Notes: generated from the letters alone by a model not told the origin. A stretch of DNA of 64,000 bases from an uncultured Erythrobacter sp. (GCA_947503155.1 CANNCL010000001.1:682001-746000); one strand, 5' to 3'. Positions 1 through 8,981 are shown, counted from the stretch's first letter. A program made the numbers and translations.

Positions 1-471
1 GCCTTTGACCTCGAGGCAATCGACTATGTCCTGAAACCTGTCTCAGCCGATCGTCTGGAACGCGCGATCGAACGCGCGGCCGCGCGGCGCGGAGAGCGCA
101 AGGAGGCACCGGGCAAGTGGCTCGAAGAACTGTGGGTGCCGCATCGTTCAGAATTGCTGCGGATCGCCGTGAGCGCCGTGCATCAGATTGATGCGGAACG
201 TGATTATGTGCGCCTTCACGTCGGCAATCCGGCGGAACCGGACGAAGAATCGCGTTCTTATCTGTTGTTGCAAACTATCGCCGGGCTTGAGGCGCGGTTG
301 GACCCAGAACAATTCATTCGCATCCACCGTTCCACGATCCTACGGCGCGACAATATTCGCGGGCTGCGCCATGATGGTTTGGGTGTGTGGTCGGCAGAAT
401 TGCAAAATGGCGATGCCTTGCGCATTGGCCGGACCTATCTGTCTAAGGTCAAAGCGATGGCTGGGCGTTAG
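1..471 (+). CDS. LytTR-family response regulator, 5' end cut by window
   Basis: The frame is open from base 1, so the N-terminus lies outside the window; 156 residues are visible. The first residues (AFDLEAIDYVLKPV) are the end of a receiver domain, with the conserved Lys-Pro before the last helix. A linker follows, then a LytTR DNA-binding domain whose core reads FIRIHRSTILRRDNI. Such proteins are phosphorylated by LytS-type histidine kinases and bind direct repeats in promoters. The partner kinase is probably upstream, outside the window. A second LytTR protein is at 37770-38567. The family is certain; the target genes are unknown. Confidence 0.93.
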   Translation, partial: AFDLEAIDYVLKPVSADRLERAIERAAARRGERKEAPGKWLEELWVPHRSELLRIAVSAVHQIDAERDYVRLHVGNPAEPDEESRSYLLLQTIAGLEARLDPEQFIRIHRSTILRRDNIRGLRHDGLGVWSAELQNGDALRIGRTYLSKVKAMAGR

Positions 472-509
472 TCCGCCAAACTGCACGACCAACTTCCCAA
501 TAGCTGCGC

Positions 510-556
510 AAAAAGAAGCGGCCCGAACCCCGGGACTGAAAAGGGTTCGAGCCGCT
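510..556 (-). terminator. Intrinsic terminator of the urcA-like gene
   Basis: A long stem (AGCGGC.CGAACCC pairing with GGGTTCG.GCCGCT, 517-556) is followed on the minus strand by a T-rich run (AAAAA at 510-514 on the plus strand). It lies downstream of the minus-strand gene at 604-912. A second perfect hairpin, CTGCGCCCC/GGGGCGCAG at 562-589, sits between it and the stop codon. The end of the plus-strand regulator gene faces the same element. Confidence 0.75.
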
Positions 557-603
557 AATGTCTGCGCCCCGTGCAGGGCAGGGGCGCAGGATATGAACGC
601 GAT

Positions 604-912
604 TTAACCGCCGCGTTGCTGGTTCTCTGCAATGGTTGCCATCTGCTGTTGAGCGCTGGCGCGCGCTTTGGCGACGCATTCGCGGGCTTCGGTGGAGCGG
701 ATGCGTGTGCCGGTGCGGACATAATTCACCTGGCACACATCGCGGGCGGCGCGTTCGATGCGTTCATCAAGCAAGCGCTGCCCTTCGGCGGTGTTGAGGT
801 CGAGGCCGGCAGTGTTAACCGACATCGTCGGCAGATCTGTTGGGCCGGCAAAAGCTGGTGTAGCGGTGAAAGCGAGACCAAGTGTGGCCGCTGCAAGTGC
901 GAGGGTTTTCAT
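604..912 (-). CDS. UrcA family protein
   Basis: A 102-aa exported protein. The signal peptide (MKTLALAAATLGLAFTATPAFA) ends in an AxA cleavage site. The mature part has the UrcA pattern: a short N-terminal segment (VNTAGLDLNTAEGQRLLDERI), then two cysteines (DVCQV and RECVAKA) that may form a disulfide. UrcA proteins are small periplasmic proteins of unknown function common in Sphingomonadales and Caulobacterales. It is a single gene with its own terminator at 510-556. Confidence 0.85.
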   Translation of the reverse strand: MKTLALAAATLGLAFTATPAFAGPTDLPTMSVNTAGLDLNTAEGQRLLDERIERAARDVCQVNYVRTGTRIRSTEARECVAKARASAQQQMATIAENQQRGG

Positions 913-1070
913 ATATTCTCTCCTATAAGCAGAGGGTTGCGGTGTTCGATGGGGTTTCGAACGGGGGATACCGACCGCCCTGCTGAGACAAAGAAATAGG
1001 CGAGGTTGGCCCGGCGGTCATTCGATCCTCGACCAACCCGGCAGACAATGCCGATTGGCGGCGACCGGAA

Positions 1071-1415
1071 ATGACCGGCGGGCTATTTTCCCCGACGAAG
1101 CGCGCAATTGATCGGACGTGCGAATACGCCATAGTGCAATGCGTGATTCTATCGCTCGCCATTATGTTTCTGCTCGGCATTGGCAATTTTGCCTTGCACA
1201 GCGCTGTCTTGGACAGCGGCCACCCGCTTACCCGGCAAATGCCGGGCTATGTTCAATTGCTGGGCGGAAAACTGACATTGGTTGCGGAATTTCTGGTTCT
1301 GTTGGCGGCGATGATGCTGGCGGCCAATGGCTGGTCTGGCTTGGTTTGGATTTATGGTGGTTACACCGCGCTCAATGGGGTTTCAGCATGGCTGATCCTG
1401 AGCAGGCGGATTTGA
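1071..1415 (+). CDS. Small inner-membrane protein, unknown function
   Basis: A 114-aa protein with about three predicted membrane segments: near residues 20-42 (CVILSLAIMFLLGIGNFAL), 66-85 (LTLVAEFLVLLAAMMLA) and 88-110. No catalytic motif is visible. The ATG at 1071 has only a weak ribosome binding site, so the true start may be later. It is followed after 55 bases by a metallophosphoesterase gene on the same strand. I do not recognise the family. Confidence 0.6.
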   Translation: MTGGLFSPTKRAIDRTCEYAIVQCVILSLAIMFLLGIGNFALHSAVLDSGHPLTRQMPGYVQLLGGKLTLVAEFLVLLAAMMLAANGWSGLVWIYGGYTALNGVSAWLILSRRI

Positions 1416-1470
1416 TGCGGGTACGAATTTCATTGCATGGCCTTATCAATCACGCTTGTGCAGCGGCGTG

Positions 1471-2223
1471 ATGACGACCCGGCTATTCCATATCAGCGAT
1501 GTGCATTTCGGGGTCGAGGACCGCGTTGCCCTTGGTCATGTAGAACGCGCGATTGCGGATGAGATGCCTGATGCGCTGATCTGCACAGGCGACATCACAC
1601 AGCGCGCCAAGCACAGCGAGTATAAAGCGGCGGCGCGGTGGTTTGAGAGCCTAGGGCTGCCTGTGATCCTGGAGCCAGGCAATCACGACATGCCGTATTA
1701 CAGCCCGATTGAACGGTTCACCGATCCATATCGTCGTTATCGCCGATTGGAACGGCGGGTCGGCAGCACGATTGAAAGCGATGATGTTGTCTTGGTGTCG
1801 CTTAAGACGACGGTCCGGGCGCAAAGCCGCTTTCCGTGGTCTGACGGGGTGATCACGCAGCGGGCTTTGGCGGATACACTTACCCAGCTCAGCGCCCTGC
1901 GCAGCGATCCGCGCCATATCATTGTGACCGGACATCACCCGCTTTTGGGGCCACCGGATAGGCTGGATAATCCGACGATTGGCGGCGATGACGCCTTTGC
2001 TGCGATTGCGGCTGCTGGCGCAGATGCGATCCTGTCGGGGCATGTCCATGTGCCGTTCGATGATTTGCGAACACACGGTGCCTATGCGGCGCGTCTTATT
2101 GGCGCAGGGACTTTATCAACGCGCCTGCGCCACGGCGCTCCGCCTTCATACCGAGTGATTACGTGCACGCGCGGGAAAGAGATTGTAACCGAACTGCGCG
2201 AATTGGGCCCTTCGCCGCGGTAA
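1471..2223 (+). CDS. Calcineurin-like metallophosphoesterase
   Basis: A 250-aa cytoplasmic hydrolase with all five family motifs in order: DxH (HISDVHFG, residues 7-14), GDxxx (CTGDITQ), GNHD (EPGNHDMPYY), GHHP (VTGHHPLL) and GHxH (LSGHVHVPF). These bind a two-metal centre that cleaves phosphomono- or diesters. The ATG at 1471 is preferred over upstream GTG/TTG codons because the first beta strand begins directly after it. Sequence order suggests the cAMP/cyclic-nucleotide phosphodiesterase-like branch, but the substrate cannot be read from sequence. Confidence 0.9.
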   Translation: MTTRLFHISDVHFGVEDRVALGHVERAIADEMPDALICTGDITQRAKHSEYKAAARWFESLGLPVILEPGNHDMPYYSPIERFTDPYRRYRRLERRVGSTIESDDVVLVSLKTTVRAQSRFPWSDGVITQRALADTLTQLSALRSDPRHIIVTGHHPLLGPPDRLDNPTIGGDDAFAAIAAAGADAILSGHVHVPFDDLRTHGAYAARLIGAGTLSTRLRHGAPPSYRVITCTRGKEIVTELRELGPSPR

Positions 2224-2351
2224 TATAAGGGCCTCCAAAGTTAACTTTGCTTGGCTGCTGCCCCTTAGGAATTTTTGTCCGATACTTAGCTCCCATGCGG
2301 AGCGCGAATCGCGCGGACAATTGACGTGTGTTGATCGGAAGGGGCTCAAAG

Positions 2352-2549
2352 ATGGATTTGTTGAAAGCGATGGGTTTTGGCGCCCTTATCTCAGGTTGCG
2401 TGGCATTGGTCATTGGCACGCAAGGGTCAAGCGGCGGTCAATTGGTGATCCAATCGTTCGAGGTTGCCGACTTTAAGGTCTATTGGTCTTGGCCAGTATT
2501 CTTGGCATGCACCGGATTGTTCTGGGGGCTGCTGCTGCTGCAACGCTAA
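2352..2549 (+). CDS. Small two-helix membrane protein
   Basis: A 65-aa protein beginning MDLLKAMGFG, with two hydrophobic stretches (GALISGCVALVIG and WPVFLACTGLFWGLLLL) separated by a polar loop. The ATG at 2352 has a plausible purine-rich ribosome binding site (GGAAGGGG) upstream, better than the alternative start at 2328. It ends just before the bidirectional terminator at 2581-2617. Function unknown; as a short ORF its reality is likely but not certain. Confidence 0.6.
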   Translation: MDLLKAMGFGALISGCVALVIGTQGSSGGQLVIQSFEVADFKVYWSWPVFLACTGLFWGLLLLQR

Positions 2550-2580
2550 CCGATCAGAATTGCCGGCTAGGCACCAAAGC

Positions 2581-2617
2581 AAAAGGGCGACCTTCCGTGT
2601 GGAAGGCCGCCCTTTTT
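2581..2617. terminator. Bidirectional terminator after rpsI
   Basis: Near-perfect hairpin: AAAAGGGCG.CCTTCC pairs with GGAAGG.CGCCCTTTTT around a GTGT loop, flanked by A and T runs. It can stop both the minus-strand rplM-rpsI transcript and the plus-strand small membrane gene ending at 2549. Confidence 0.9.
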
Positions 2618-2652
2618 GTATGCAATCGCCGTAAGCGAATTGATGCAGCGGA

Positions 2653-3264
2653 TTAACGTTTCGAGAATTGGAAGCTGCGACGCGCTTTCGCACGGCCATA
2701 CTTCTTACGCTCAACAACGCGGCTATCGCGGGTGAGGAAGCCGGCGGCTTTCACTGTCGCGCGAAGCTCAGGCTCATATTTTGTGAGCGCCTGGCTGATG
2801 CCGTGCTTCACTGCGCCAGCTTGGCCGGAAAGACCGCCGCCTTTGACAGTGGCAACCACATCGTAGCCGCCTTGACGATCGGTGATCGTGAAAGGTTGGT
2901 CGATGATCAAACGCAGCGTTGGACGTGCAAAATACACTTCCTGATCGCGGCCATTGATTGTGACTTTGCCTGTGCCCGGCTTGATCCAAACGCGAGCGGT
3001 CGCATCTTTACGGCGGCCCGTTGCATAGGCGCGGCCTTGTGCGTCAAGCTCTTGATCACGCAGCGGCATGGTTGGTTGAGCTGCGACGGTTTCAGCGATT
3101 TGAGCCGCATCACCCGCAGGCGCATCACCAGCAATTTCCTTAAGATCGGAAAGATCGGACACGCTCGTAGTCGGAGCCGCAGCGGCTTCTGGAGCCGGTG
3201 TCGCCGCTTCCGGAGTTGCTTCTGGAGCTGGCGTCGTTTCGCCAGAATTTTCTTCGGTAGCCAT
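2653..3264 (-). CDS. rpsI: 30S ribosomal protein S9, N-terminally extended
   Basis: The C-terminal ~130 residues are a normal S9: [19 protein letters not shown] near the start, the central [22 protein letters not shown] segment, and the basic tail [14 protein letters not shown] that reaches the ribosomal P site. About 70 residues of Ala/Pro/Glu-rich, low-complexity sequence precede it, so the protein is 203 aa against a usual ~130. Such extensions are known in sphingomonads and allied Alphaproteobacteria. It is co-transcribed with rplM: the rplM stop and rpsI start share a base (TAATG at 3264). Confidence 0.97.
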   Translation of the reverse strand: MATEENSGETTPAPEATPEAATPAPEAAAAPTTSVSDLSDLKEIAGDAPAGDAAQIAETVAAQPTMPLRDQELDAQGRAYATGRRKDATARVWIKPGTGKVTINGRDQEVYFARPTLRLIIDQPFTITDRQGGYDVVATVKGGGLSGQAGAVKHGISQALTKYEPELRATVKAAGFLTRDSRVVERKKYGRAKARRSFQFSKR

Positions 3265-3743
3265 TACGAGGAGACCTTGTTCTTGCGATTCATGGAGGCA
3301 ACGTCGAGCACTTGCGGGGCTTGCCCGTCATGTGGATGGTCAGTGCCGTTATACAGGTGCAGAGCGCGCATTTGATCGCGGCCCAATGGTCCGCGTGGGA
3401 TCATCCGCTCAACAGCTTTTGAAAGAACACGCTCAGGGAAACGACCTTCCAGCACTTTCGCCGGGGTTGTTTCCTTGATGCCGCCCGGGTGACCGGTGTG
3501 CTTGTAATAGATTTTCTTCGTCGCCTTGTTGGCGGTGAACTTCACCTTGTCGGCATTGATAACGATCACGTGATCGCCGCAATCGACATGCGGGGTGTAG
3601 CTAGGCTTGTGCTTACCGCGCAGGTGGTTGGCGATGATCGCGGCGAGACGGCCAACAACCAGGCCATCGGCATCGATCAAATGCCATTTTTTCTCGACCT
3701 CGGCCGGTTTGATCGACCGGGTCATCTTGCTGATAGCCTTCAT
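3264..3743 (-). CDS. rplM: 50S ribosomal protein L13
   Basis: A 159-aa protein starting [20 protein letters not shown]. Family signatures are [37 protein letters not shown] (in part) and the C-terminal [20 protein letters not shown]. The frame is open further upstream, but the ATG at 3743 matches the usual start of L13. It is the first gene of the rplM-rpsI operon, as in most bacteria. L13 is an early assembly protein of the large subunit. Confidence 0.97.
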   Translation of the reverse strand: MKAISKMTRSIKPAEVEKKWHLIDADGLVVGRLAAIIANHLRGKHKPSYTPHVDCGDHVIVINADKVKFTANKATKKIYYKHTGHPGGIKETTPAKVLEGRFPERVLSKAVERMIPRGPLGRDQMRALHLYNGTDHPHDGQAPQVLDVASMNRKNKVSS

Positions 3744-3968
3744 GGCTGAAACATCCTTGAAACAAAGGGTGGGTTTGAAACTGTGACGCGGCCCGATCAA
3801 AATTGGCGACAGCCAAATGAGCGAGCAGCGAATCGCGCTCATGTTCAAAATGAACGGGAGTGCGTTGGAGCGCGCATTTGTCCAAGCAGGCGGCGTAAGT
3901 CAACCAAAACCGGGGCTTTCGAGAGAGGTAAAATAATACCGCTCCACAATTTACGGGATTATTGCGCG

Positions 3969-4718
3969 CTAAAACTTGGACAATGTCCACGTTTCGCGTG
4001 CTCGCCTTTCGGTGTCTCCAATGCGGGTCACGACTTGGCGTTCGGCCCGCTCCATACAGCCGCCAAGCGCGTCCCGCGTAGCCAAATATGAAACCTCAAA
4101 CCGCCCAATTAGACCGCCCGGCAGAGCAACCACGCGGCTCGATCGAACGGGTTCGCCACTGGGAAAGAACAAATCATCAGGCATCGTATCGAGCAGCGAA
4201 GAACCCGCTCGCGCCAATTCGCCGAGATATTGTCTCTGCGCTTCTCTTTGCGATGCGGGCATTGGGCGCTGCGCGATCATGCGTTCTGCCTCGTGCGCGG
4301 CGGCGGCCAAATCTTCTTCCCGTGTGCCCAGACCCGCGGACATAATACGGCCGTCGCCTGACAGCAGCATCGGCCACATATCCGCTGTAGAGCGCGATCG
4401 TTCAATTTCGGCCAGCGCGGCGAGTGTTTCTGGCGCATCAACTTCGGCATGCAATTGCACTCCGGTAATGCCGATACCCTGGCCTTGCCTTGCAAATTGG
4501 ATGCGCCAATCGCGGCTAACCACCAGTTTGGCGCCGCCAACAAGATCACGTTCAAGCCGCCGAGAAAAGCGCATCGGATGCGCAGGGATCGCGACGCGCG
4601 CGGCAGCGGGCTGTGCAAATGCGGCACCAGCGCTGAGACCAAGACCAGCCGAGCACCCCAGAATGAGGCCCAGTCCGAGGGTGCCTCCGATGGCGCCGCG
4701 GCGTGTGGAAGATGTCAT
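3969..4718 (-). CDS. Exported protein of unknown function
   Basis: A 249-aa protein with an N-terminal export signal: SSTRRGAIGG, a hydrophobic core, then AAAFA before the mature part. The RR pair resembles a twin-arginine signal but lacks the full SRRxFLK consensus, so Sec export is also possible. The body has a phrase VVSRDWRIQFARQG and two conserved-looking regions, with a single late cysteine (GGCMERAER). I see no enzyme motif. It lies between rplM and cutA on the same strand, 57 bases after the cutA stop. Confidence 0.7.
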   Translation of the reverse strand: MTSSTRRGAIGGTLGLGLILGCSAGLGLSAGAAFAQPAAARVAIPAHPMRFSRRLERDLVGGAKLVVSRDWRIQFARQGQGIGITGVQLHAEVDAPETLAALAEIERSRSTADMWPMLLSGDGRIMSAGLGTREEDLAAAAHEAERMIAQRPMPASQREAQRQYLGELARAGSSLLDTMPDDLFFPSGEPVRSSRVVALPGGLIGRFEVSYLATRDALGGCMERAERQVVTRIGDTERRARETWTLSKF

Positions 4719-4775
4719 CTCGCTTCGTTCCGTTGCACGTCAGATGTGCCTTTCCAAATGCAGCTCTCTAACACT

Positions 4776-5102
4776 TCACGCTGCACCGAGCGTATCGCCC
4801 AACCACGTTAAAGTTGCAGGATGGGCGCTGTCACAGCGCCACCCAGCGATGGCAGGTGTATCATAGGGATGAAGCTCACCCAAACGCACTGTTAGCTTGT
4901 CTAGCAAATCAGAGGTGGTCTTGAACAAGACCGCGACCTCTTTCGCTGTCGAAGGCACGCCGTCCCATTCAAAGATCGATTCAATCGCCGGCAGGATATT
5001 CGCGCAAGCGATCAGCTTTTCACTCAGCAATTGAGCCGCCACGGCGCGCGCCGTTTCCTCGTCAGGAAACGGGCACCACGTAAGCGCAGCGGCCAAAGTC
5101 AT
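4776..5102 (-). CDS. cutA: Divalent-cation tolerance protein CutA
   Basis: A 108-aa cytoplasmic protein matching the CutA1 family: LLSEKLIACANILPAIESIFEWDG (in part) and the invariant ELHPYDTPAI. CutA proteins form very stable trimers related to PII signalling proteins; their link to copper or other divalent cations is still unclear. The start overlaps the ctaA stop by four bases (ATGA at 5099-5102), so the two are translationally coupled. Confidence 0.93.
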   Translation of the reverse strand: MTLAAALTWCPFPDEETARAVAAQLLSEKLIACANILPAIESIFEWDGVPSTAKEVAVLFKTTSDLLDKLTVRLGELHPYDTPAIAGWRCDSAHPATLTWLGDTLGAA

Positions 5103-6175
5103 GTGAGCGCGGTGCCGCTGCGACTGTTTTGCCGCGCCGCACCGTCGCTATGCATCGCCCATGCCGTTGCCCCCACTAGCAATGCGCCGGTCAATTGATG
5201 CGCAGCCGCGACCCACAATTCGACTTCGGTTAAGACGGTAGCGATGCCGAGCAACACCATCACGCCAAACGCCGAATGAAGCGCAATCGACGCTGGTCGA
5301 TCCGATTTGCGAACCCGCCGCGCGAGGTAAATGAGCGCGCCAACCGCGATCCACGCCCACCAGCGATGAAGGAAGTGCAACAGGAATGGATCATGCGTGA
5401 GGGTCCAAAAGAACCCGCGTCCAAAATTCATGTCGGGTGCGAATTGCCCATTCATTAGCGGCCAATCATAGGCCGCATGTCCCGCGTTCAACCCTGCAAC
5501 CCACGCGCCCAGCAGCAATTGCACAAATAAAATCACCGCCGTGAATGCCGCAGCTTTGGTGAGCGGCGCCGGGCCAATATGCGGATCTATTGCAAGACGC
5601 CGCATATCACGCGCGGTCCAAACCAACGATCCCAACAAGAGCAGCGCGGTCAAAAGATGGAGCGATAGGCGGAAATGGCTAACATCGGTCATGTCACCGA
5701 CAAGCCCGGATTGAACCATCAGCCAACCAAACAACCCCTGAAGCCCGCCCAAAGCAAGCAGCGCAATCAAGCGCCCCTTAAACCCGCTGGGTATCGCGTC
5801 CTTCACCCAGAACCACACGAGCGGCACCGCATAAATCACCCCAACCAGCCGCGCGAGCAGGCGGTGGAACCATTCCCAAAAATAGATGAACTTGAAATCC
5901 GCGACCGTCATCCCGGAAACACTTGCCTCTAACCGATATTCTGGGGTCGCTTGATATTTTGCAAACTCCGCCTGCCACGCGGCATCGGACAGCGGGGGCA
6001 GAATCCCGGTCGCGACCTGCCATTCGGTGATCGACAACCCGCTTTCTGTGAGCCGAGTGATCCCCCCGACAAGGACAATCACAACCACAATTGCCGCCAC
6101 AATTTCCAACCACCGCGCGATCGCAAGCGGTTGCGCGGTGGGATTCAGGTCGGGTGCGAGAGCAGTTGATGACAT
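5099..6175 (-). CDS. ctaA: Heme A synthase, COX15/CtaA type
   Basis: A 358-aa integral membrane protein with about eight membrane helices. It oxidises the C8 methyl of heme O to give heme A for aa3-type cytochrome oxidase. Diagnostic segments are GGITRLTESGLSITEW after the first helix, FKFIYFWEWFHRLLARLVG with a heme-ligand His, and HFLHRWWAWIAV in the second half. The ATG at 6175 is preferred to upstream in-frame codons because it gives a normal-length N-terminus. It implies a heme-copper terminal oxidase in the organism. It is divergent from the MerC-like gene. Confidence 0.93.
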   Translation of the reverse strand: MSSTALAPDLNPTAQPLAIARWLEIVAAIVVVIVLVGGITRLTESGLSITEWQVATGILPPLSDAAWQAEFAKYQATPEYRLEASVSGMTVADFKFIYFWEWFHRLLARLVGVIYAVPLVWFWVKDAIPSGFKGRLIALLALGGLQGLFGWLMVQSGLVGDMTDVSHFRLSLHLLTALLLLGSLVWTARDMRRLAIDPHIGPAPLTKAAAFTAVILFVQLLLGAWVAGLNAGHAAYDWPLMNGQFAPDMNFGRGFFWTLTHDPFLLHFLHRWWAWIAVGALIYLARRVRKSDRPASIALHSAFGVMVLLGIATVLTEVELWVAAAHQLTGALLVGATAWAMHSDGAARQNSRSGTALT

Positions 6176-6269
6176 GTCACCTGCGTCAATGTCGGGCGCG
6201 GTCGGTCCATGCAAGTCCGTTTGGTGCAAATGTCGATGCACGCATTGCAAATGCGAAACACCTTGCGAA

Positions 6270-6286
6270 ATGTGATAATGTTACAT
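6270..6286. promoter_or_regulatory. Possible Fur/Zur-type operator palindrome
   Basis: ATGTGATAATGTTACAT has ATGT.A.A..T.T.ACAT symmetry with 12 of 16 positions matching its reverse complement. It sits in the ctaA/MerC intergenic region, 18 bases before the MerC start. Length, AT-rich core and placement resemble binding sites of Fur-superfamily repressors, Zur in particular. No regulator gene is nearby, so this is a suggestion from sequence shape only. Confidence 0.4.
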
Positions 6287-6303
6287 ATGTGGCATTCAGC
6301 ACC

Positions 6304-6693
6304 ATGCAGGACACCAATTCTCCGATTCGGCCCGATGGACGCCGTCGCCTCGATCAACTGGGTATCGGGCTTGCGGGATTGTGCGCCCTGCATTGTATTG
6401 CAACGGTGCTGCTTGTGTCTGTCCTTGGGCTGGGCGGGCATTTCCTTTTGGCTCCTGAAATTCACCGTTTCGGCCTGGCGATTGCTCTGGTGGTTGCGGC
6501 GGTTGCCATCGGCTGGGGCGCGCTAAAGCATCGCCGCACCGCGCCATTCGTGGTTGCGATGATGGGATTGACCTTCATGGGTGGTGCGCTCGCGGTGCCC
6601 CACGGCAATGAAGAATTTATTCTGACGCTGATTGGCGTGTCGCTTGTGTCGCTCGGCCATTTGCTGAATTTGCGCGCCTCGCTCTCAAGGTAA
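6304..6693 (+). CDS. MerC-domain membrane protein
   Basis: A 129-aa protein with four predicted helices. The first contains GLAGLCALHCIATVLL, the MerC-type arrangement of cysteine and histidine (CALHC) that could bind a soft metal. MerC was first known as a mercury transporter, but chromosomal MerC-like proteins occur outside mer operons and are often metal-regulated. There is no merR, merA or merP here, so mercury resistance is not supported. A palindrome upstream (6270-6286) hints at metal-dependent control. The ATG at 6304 gives the shortest start that keeps the first helix. Confidence 0.8.
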   Translation: MQDTNSPIRPDGRRRLDQLGIGLAGLCALHCIATVLLVSVLGLGGHFLLAPEIHRFGLAIALVVAAVAIGWGALKHRRTAPFVVAMMGLTFMGGALAVPHGNEEFILTLIGVSLVSLGHLLNLRASLSR

Positions 6694-6762
6694 CGCTGAA
6701 AACCGGCTCTCTTGGCACAACCGAAGGTTGCGCCGCCGCACATCGCGGCTATTTCATATTCT

Positions 6763-7755
6763 ATGAGCGATATGAAAACGATCACACTAAATGGTGAAAC
6801 CCACCGCACATCCGCATCGACAATTGCCGATCTGGTGCGAGAGCTTGAACTGACGCCTGAAAAGGTCGCGGTTGAGCGGAATACGCAGATTGTGCCTCGT
6901 TCGACCTTGGAAACGGCAATGCTTGGGGCGAATGACACTTTGGAAATCGTGCATTTCGTCGGCGGCGGGGACCACAAGAATGCGCCAGCGGACACATGGA
7001 CCGTTGCGGGACGGACATTTTCGTCGCGGCTGATTGTCGGCACCGGGAAATACAAAGATTTTGCAGAGAACGCCGCTGCGGTGGAGGCGAGCGGTGCCGA
7101 AATCGTCACTGTTGCGGTGCGCCGGGTCAATGTGACTGATCCTAAAGCGCCGATGCTGACCGACTTTATCGACCCAAAGAAAACGACCTACCTGCCCAAT
7201 ACGGCGGGCTGTTTCACCGGCGAGGATGCCGTTCGCACTTTGCGCTTGGCGCGCGAGGCGGGCGGCTGGGATCTGGTCAAACTCGAAGTGCTGGGCGAGG
7301 CGAGGACACTCTATCCCAATATGCGCGAAACTCTGATCGCGACCGAAACTCTCGCCAAAGAAGGGTTTCATCCGATGGTTTACTGCGTCGATGATCCGAT
7401 TGCGGCCAAGCAATTGGAGGACGCAGGCGCGGTTGCCATCATGCCTCTGGGCGCGCCGATTGGATCGGGGCTGGGCATCCAAAATCAGGTTACGATCCGG
7501 CTGATTGTCGAAGGGGCCAATGTGCCAGTTCTGGTCGATGCGGGCGTGGGCACCGCGTCGGATGCGGCGGTTGGTATGGAATTGGGCTGTGACGGGATCC
7601 TGATGAACACGGCCATCGCTGAGGCGAAAGAACCGATCCGCATGGCGCGCGCTATGAAACTGGCGGTCGAAGGCGGACGCGAAGCCTATTTGGCAGGCCG
7701 AATGGGACGCCGCAAATATGCTGATCCCAGCAGCCCACTTGCTGGGCTGATCTAA
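6763..7755 (+). CDS. thiG: ThiS-ThiG fusion: sulfur carrier plus thiazole synthase
   Basis: A 330-aa protein joining two thiamine-pathway proteins. Residues ~4-70 are ThiS-like ([10 protein letters not shown]...VHFVGGG), keeping a Gly-Gly where free ThiS ends. Residues ~80-330 are ThiG, which makes the thiazole phosphate ring from DXP, dehydroglycine and ThiS-thiocarboxylate. The Schiff-base lysine lies in [11 protein letters not shown], and [12 protein letters not shown] plus [11 protein letters not shown] form the phosphate-binding loops. The start is ATG 6763 or 6772. No TPP riboswitch is visible in the 70-base leader. Confidence 0.93.
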   Translation: MSDMKTITLNGETHRTSASTIADLVRELELTPEKVAVERNTQIVPRSTLETAMLGANDTLEIVHFVGGGDHKNAPADTWTVAGRTFSSRLIVGTGKYKDFAENAAAVEASGAEIVTVAVRRVNVTDPKAPMLTDFIDPKKTTYLPNTAGCFTGEDAVRTLRLAREAGGWDLVKLEVLGEARTLYPNMRETLIATETLAKEGFHPMVYCVDDPIAAKQLEDAGAVAIMPLGAPIGSGLGIQNQVTIRLIVEGANVPVLVDAGVGTASDAAVGMELGCDGILMNTAIAEAKEPIRMARAMKLAVEGGREAYLAGRMGRRKYADPSSPLAGLI

Positions 7756-7869
7756 ACAAGGGCGCAGTCCGCTTGCTGGATTAATCTAAATCCTTCGTAA
7801 AGTTGGGGCTATGGTTACTACGTATTAACCAAATTCCCCGACAACCGTCTTCCATACAGGGAGACGAAC

Positions 7870-8400
7870 GTGACACTTGCCAGCACCAGCGCCATGACAA
7901 TTGGTGAAATGCGCGAATTCGCAGGCTTCACGCCGTGCGAGCAGCGCTACATCAAGCGCAGCCTCGATATTGGTTTGGCGCGCTGTGATGCGTTTAAATT
8001 GTGGGGCATTAGCGAGGCGGAAAACACGTCAATCCGCCGCCAATATGTCGCCTATCAAGATTTGAAATCCCTGCGCAATCTTGTCCCGCAAGCGGGCACA
8101 ATCGCAGAGATTGAACGCTTTATCGGCAAGCTTGTGCGCATGGCGGCGTATGATCTTGAGCAAGAGAAGCTGTCGAGTTTTTCAGCATTTCGGTTCTTAT
8201 ATGAACGCCTGCTAGATGCTGAGGCGCGGCCCTATCTGCCAGCGGCTTTCTGCGCGGCGGCGGCATTGCCGATGATCCGGCCTGAACAACGCAAGACTTT
8301 GCTCCAAAGCCTCAGCGAAGCAGCCGCAACTGCGCCGGGTTGGTCGAGCCGCAGCCCGAATTTTTATCCGCAATATGTCGAGGATGTTGAGGCGGCTTAG
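7870..8400 (+). CDS. Conserved-looking protein of unknown function
   Basis: A 176-aa soluble, mostly helical protein with no signal peptide or membrane segment. The GTG start at 7870 is supported by a good ribosome binding site (GGGAGA, 7 bases upstream); a later ATG at 7894 is possible. Phrases such as FTPCEQRYIKRSLDIGLARCD suggest a helical bundle. Its stop overlaps by four bases with the end of the opposing gene at 8397. I do not recognise it. Confidence 0.65.
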   Translation: MTLASTSAMTIGEMREFAGFTPCEQRYIKRSLDIGLARCDAFKLWGISEAENTSIRRQYVAYQDLKSLRNLVPQAGTIAEIERFIGKLVRMAAYDLEQEKLSSFSAFRFLYERLLDAEARPYLPAAFCAAAALPMIRPEQRKTLLQSLSEAAATAPGWSSRSPNFYPQYVEDVEAA

Positions 8401-8981
8401 TTCGCTCCAAAAACACTTCTTGAATGCCCGGTGATGACCTCGGCTTCGCTGTAAATCTCAATAATTGAGGACATCGATAAAGGTTCATCGGTTGCAAACA
8501 TGATGAAACGTGTGCCGGTTTCACCTTCGACCGCACTTGCGAAACCATCTCGCTGGCACGAGCTGACTTCTTTGTGGGTGATATCGACTGTTGCCGTGTC
8601 GGTGTGCCCGCGCACAGATTGAACTATGCGAAGCCTCTTGCCTGGCCGCGTAACAACCATTCCCCGATCGCGGTAACGAAATTCAACCCGGTCCACGTCG
8701 CCGATTGACTCGACCAAAAATATACGGGGCGTCGAATCCCAAAGCGCAACTTCATAGCCATGATCGAAACCAGCTGTTCTTGCCGCTTGAAGCTCCGTAA
8801 GGCGCCGCAACGCATCTGTTCTTGCCTCAACGCGTCGTTCGAATTCTTCCGACGTTTCCCCCTGCTCCTGCATTAACGGTGGGTAAGGTGTAACCGGCGG
8901 GCACGCCATGGTTGGGCAGGCCGATCCGAGCAAAAGGGCGATTGCCGTCGCTGGTTTGCTTAGGTCAAAAACGAAGGTCAC
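8397..8981 (-). CDS. Exported protein of unknown function, coupled to the acyl-CoA synthetase gene
   Basis: A 194-aa protein with an N-terminal hydrophobic signal (ATAIALLLGSAC) followed by Cys-Pro-rich sequence. LGSAC is a weak lipobox, so it may be a lipoprotein or a Sec substrate. The rest is mainly beta (RIFLVESIGDVDRVEFRYRDRG). Its start overlaps the stop of the upstream acyl-CoA synthetase gene by four bases (8978-8981), implying co-translation. Function unknown. Confidence 0.65.
   Translation of the reverse strand: MTFVFDLSKPATAIALLLGSACPTMACPPVTPYPPLMQEQGETSEEFERRVEARTDALRRLTELQAARTAGFDHGYEVALWDSTPRIFLVESIGDVDRVEFRYRDRGMVVTRPGKRLRIVQSVRGHTDTATVDITHKEVSSCQRDGFASAVEGETGTRFIMFATDEPLSMSSIIEIYSEAEVITGHSRSVFGAN

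Noticed and set aside
571..999. A plus-strand frame opposite the UrcA-like gene
   Set aside because: Antisense shadow of a gene with a clear signal peptide and family pattern.
6694..6762. TPP riboswitch upstream of the ThiS-ThiG gene
   Set aside because: The leader is only about 70 bases and lacks the conserved CTGAGA-type core.
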